From: CAZDET01 sp964504335
Lineage (GTDB): Bacteria; Bacteroidota; Bacteroidia; Chitinophagales; Saprospiraceae
Reading direction: 5' to 3'
Assembly (NCBI GenBank): GCA_964504335.1
Contig: CAZDET010000016.1
Span: forward strand, 20,749 to 84,748
DNA: 64,000 nt
The notes under the pieces were generated by a model. That model was not told the DNA's origin. It did no database searches and worked only from the letters and a program-made list of their open reading frames with translations. This document shows, piece after piece, positions 61,842 through 64,000 of this stretch (the first letter of the stretch is position 1; each line of letters starts with the position of its first letter). The translations under genes and the position numbers were made by a program.

Positions 61842-62708
61842 ACACAATTGAGAAAACAACCATGGGAAAACCGAACCTAAAGAATATGAAACGATGCATT
61901 GTCATTCTGCTGGTGCTAGTAGTAACACAGTTGGCCTTTGCTCAAGAGAGGCAGATTCCTAAGTTCNNNNNNNNNNNNNNNNNNNNNNNNNNNNNNNNNN
62001 NNNNNNNNNNNNNNNNNNNNNNNNNNNNNNNNNNNNNNNNNNNNNNNNNNNNNNNNNNNNNNNNNNATTCCTAAGTTCTATCTAGGTTTATCTTATGGTA
62101 CAAGTTTTGCTATCGGCGATTTTGAGGATGTGGATATCAGAAATCCCGATGCGGGTTTTGCAAAAGATGGTCGAAAGGTTGATGTATTTGGCGGGTTTTT
62201 CTTAAATGAAAATACGACCCTCATAGGTACGTTCAGGTATCAATCCTTTGAGACTGAAATCGGAGACATTATCGAGATGTTTAATGCCGAAAACCCAGGA
62301 GCTAACTTTACAGGAAGTACGGAAGATTGGCAAACGTATTTTTTTCTAGTTGGTCTTGCTTATCGAATTAGCGTCGGTTCCAGACTTAATTTCGGTCCTA
62401 TCGTTGGCCTGGGCCCCCTATTGGCCACCAATCCGGGAATAACTGTCAATGCGCCCGATGCCGCCATTACCAACAACTTTGAACGAAGCTCGGAAACGGG
62501 AATTGGTGTAGGATATGAAGTTGGAATCGCTTTCAAAACTGATTTGGGAAAACGCCTTTCGCTACTACCGACCTTTACATTCAGCGGAGGATTTGTGACA
62601 ATTAATGATGTCACTACAATAACTGACAATGTGATAGTCACCCGGGATTACCAACCCATCATCCAGTCCTTTAATTTAGGATTATCTCTTGGATACCGAT
62701 TTTATTAA
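61838..62708 (+). CDS. Outer-membrane beta-barrel protein (interrupted by assembly gap)
   Basis: Before the gap: a signal peptide MKRCIVILLVLVVTQLAFAQ (ATG 61886; upstream ATGs 61838 and 61862 also in frame) and ERQIPKF. After the gap: IPKFYLGLSYGTSFAIGDFEDVDI, many amphipathic strands (KVDVFGGFFLNENTTLIGTFRYQSF, TYFFLVGLAYRISVGSRLNFGPIVGLGPL, VGYEVGIAFKTDLGKRLSLLPTFTFSGGF) and a terminal FNLGLSLGYRFY with an aromatic last residue. Collapsing the duplicated 12 bases and the N run gives one continuous protein of about 250 residues. Probably an OmpA/OprF-like small barrel. ATG 61838 overlaps the previous stop. Confidence 0.82.
61967..62066. other. Assembly gap of 100 N (likely artefact)
   Basis: Exactly 100 N, with ATTCCTAAGTTC on both sides (61955-61966 and 62067-62078). 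Same pattern as the gap at 60764, but with a shorter shared end. Confidence 0.8.
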
Positions 62709-62726
62709 TCTGAAAATCACTTTTCG

Positions 62727-63074
62727 ATGAAGATCGTAGCTACATTCTGCATTCTTTTCTTTGCGCTATCCATGAATGCGCAGCAATCATTAGCCGGCAT
62801 CTGGAACACGGGGAAAGACAACACCAAAATTGAAATATCATCAACAGATGATGTGTACAATGGTACGGTTGTTTCCTCTGACAATGACAAAGTCAAAATA
62901 GGAAATCAATTTCTCAAAGATGTCCAGTGGGTGGATGGAAAGTGGAAAGGGAAATTATACAGCCCCAAAAAAGACAAGTGGTATACTGCCGTTTTGGAAG
63001 AAACAGGGGATCAATTATTGGTTAAAGTCAAGGCAGGGATGACCAGCAGGACGCTCGAGTGGAAGAAGGAATAG
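62727..63074 (+). CDS. DUF2147-family secreted protein
   Basis: 115 residues with signal peptide MKIVATFCILFFALSMNAQ. The mature part QSLAGIWNTGKDNTKIEI, GNQFLKDVQWVDGKWKGKLYSPKKDKWYTAVLEET and LLVKVKAGMTSRTLEWKK is the DUF2147 beta-barrel (lipocalin-like) pattern of small periplasmic proteins. Function unknown. It starts 18 bases after the beta-barrel gene and is likely co-transcribed with it. Confidence 0.88.
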   Translation: MKIVATFCILFFALSMNAQQSLAGIWNTGKDNTKIEISSTDDVYNGTVVSSDNDKVKIGNQFLKDVQWVDGKWKGKLYSPKKDKWYTAVLEETGDQLLVKVKAGMTSRTLEWKKE

Positions 63075-63130
63075 CTTAAAACGCAGCTGAGAAGCTGTTT
63101 TATTTTCTACAATTTTAATGACTTCTTAAT

Positions 63131-64000
63131 ATGAAGAAGAATTTACTTCTATCCTTATTTATTTTGGGTAGTACCATTTCCGTAACCTTTGGCCAGGATA
63201 CAACTATTACCTACCCTGCGGGGCCTTTTGCCACCTTTTTCGACGGGGATTTGGTGGGTGCCGACTATTGGTCGGAGGAACCGAAAATCCTTTCCGCCGG
63301 ATTGGGCTTTTGCGATATTGGTGGAGTGCCCGTAGCTACGCTCACCGAAGAAATTGTACGACAAGCAGGAGGCGCCTGGTTGTCGGATATAGATTGCGAT
63401 ACGACTAATACTGGATTCTTCACTAGTACGGCAACACAACAGCAATTGGCACTTGTGTATGTTTTACAAACGCCGTACGGAGAATTGAGAGACGGCTCCA
63501 TTGGTCTTGATGGGTTGCCGATCGTATTCAGCTGGCCGGTGCTGACCAACACCATCGATCTGACCGATTTCCAATTCACCCTGAATACCGGAGAAGTGAT
63601 TAGGCCACTGGCGGCTAGTTCCCAACCCAATTGGGAGAATAATGAACGAAATTGTGTGGTGGTATGGAATGACTGGGGGAATAAGCTACCAAGCAGCGAT
63701 CCAAATGCGCGATTTCCGGTAAAGTTGGAAATTGTAGCGGATGATACGCCTTTGACGTTGGTAGGTCCGAATGGTCAGTTGTTCAATGCGGTGGGACTCA
63801 CCTGGGAAACGGACTCGAGCCCCTACGACGAGAACAATGGGCCTAGATTGGTTGGAGCCAAGTTGAATTATGTGGGCGACGGTCCTGTGGGCGAGGGAGT
63901 AACGAACACGATCGCTCAACAAGCATTCAGTGCTGTACTAGCTCCAAACTCCGAATTTGACCTGTACGGCGGCGGTGATTTTCGACTGCGCATGTTAACG
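63131..64000 (+). CDS. Secreted hypothetical protein (3' end beyond window)
   Basis: Open from ATG 63131 to the window edge, at least 290 residues. Signal peptide MKKNLLLSLFILGSTISVTFGQ, then PAGPFATFFDGDLVGADYWSEEPKI, FSWPVLTNTIDLTDFQFTLNTGE and a beta-rich remainder with QLFNAVGLTWETDSSPYDENNGPRLVGAKLNYVGDG. I do not recognise a named domain; the FDLYGGGDFRLRMLT end suggests the protein continues. Located 56 bases after the DUF2147 gene. Confidence 0.75.
   Translation, partial: MKKNLLLSLFILGSTISVTFGQDTTITYPAGPFATFFDGDLVGADYWSEEPKILSAGLGFCDIGGVPVATLTEEIVRQAGGAWLSDIDCDTTNTGFFTSTATQQQLALVYVLQTPYGELRDGSIGLDGLPIVFSWPVLTNTIDLTDFQFTLNTGEVIRPLAASSQPNWENNERNCVVVWNDWGNKLPSSDPNARFPVKLEIVADDTPLTLVGPNGQLFNAVGLTWETDSSPYDENNGPRLVGAKLNYVGDGPVGEGVTNTIAQQAFSAVLAPNSEFDLYGGGDFRLRMLT

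Overview
This window looks like chromosome from a Bacteroidota bacterium, most likely of the Saprospiria (Lewinella-like) group. The signs are a SusC/SusD/SusE-F outer-membrane nutrient locus, a C-terminal sorting domain of the type IX secretion kind (YPNPTSD), many secreted proteins whose signal peptide ends in AQ, lipoproteins with a late cysteine, and promoter elements close to the Bacteroidota -7 consensus TAnnTTTG. Lineage is inferred from gene content only. I found no rRNA, tRNA, CRISPR array or intact insertion sequence.

Layout. 0.2-8.3 kb: housekeeping genes (pyruvate carboxylase, MurQ etherase, a HEAT-like protein, a broken Uma2 nuclease, a THUMP RNA methyltransferase, ribosomal protein bS21, a small methyltransferase). 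8.3-11.8 kb: a complete pstSCAB phosphate-uptake operon preceded by four TTA-type repeats at exact 11-bp spacing, read here as a Pho box. 11.8-15.9 kb: a minus-strand operon of GH13 amylase lipoprotein, pyridoxal-kinase-like enzyme and a DcuC/YfcC carrier. 16-29.3 kb: DUF4197 protein, MscL, a seven-repeat FG-GAP/ASPIC protein with a sorting domain, the SusC-SusD-SusE/F locus and an M1 peptidase. AT-rich hairpins lie behind three of these stop codons.

30-33.4 kb is the accessory core. A minus-strand run of five very small genes (30083-31155) includes four peptides with textbook double-glycine leaders and one short membrane peptide, a likely undescribed bacteriocin-like or signalling peptide locus. 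Next to it lie two deletion products: an SRPBCC-type gene with its middle removed, and an in-frame fusion of an amidohydrolase N-terminus with a PhzF C-terminus. 33.4-49 kb: a CMD-family protein, a DM13 protein, a PLP decarboxylase, an intracellular 31-residue repeat protein, YegP-like and HTTM proteins, a large BNR/sortilin-type protein, MscS, and a TlpA/HupE/DUF4198 set with a His-rich tract that suggests metal handling.

49-56 kb: a caspase-fold peptidase; a beta-glucan-type binding lipoprotein with a very recent 516-bp duplication; and a 1044-residue protein that joins a glycosidase TIM barrel to a predicted outer-membrane beta-barrel. A strong hairpin with a U run sits just before its start codon. 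56-64 kb: cytochrome c, a DJ-1/PfpI protein, a potassium-channel/nucleotide-cyclase/Crp-family trio, a metallo-beta-lactamase lipoprotein, a beta-barrel protein, a DUF2147 protein and a secreted protein cut by the window edge. Two runs of exactly 100 N here are flanked by the same sequence on both sides (55 and 12 bp). They are probably scaffolding artefacts that break two intact genes.
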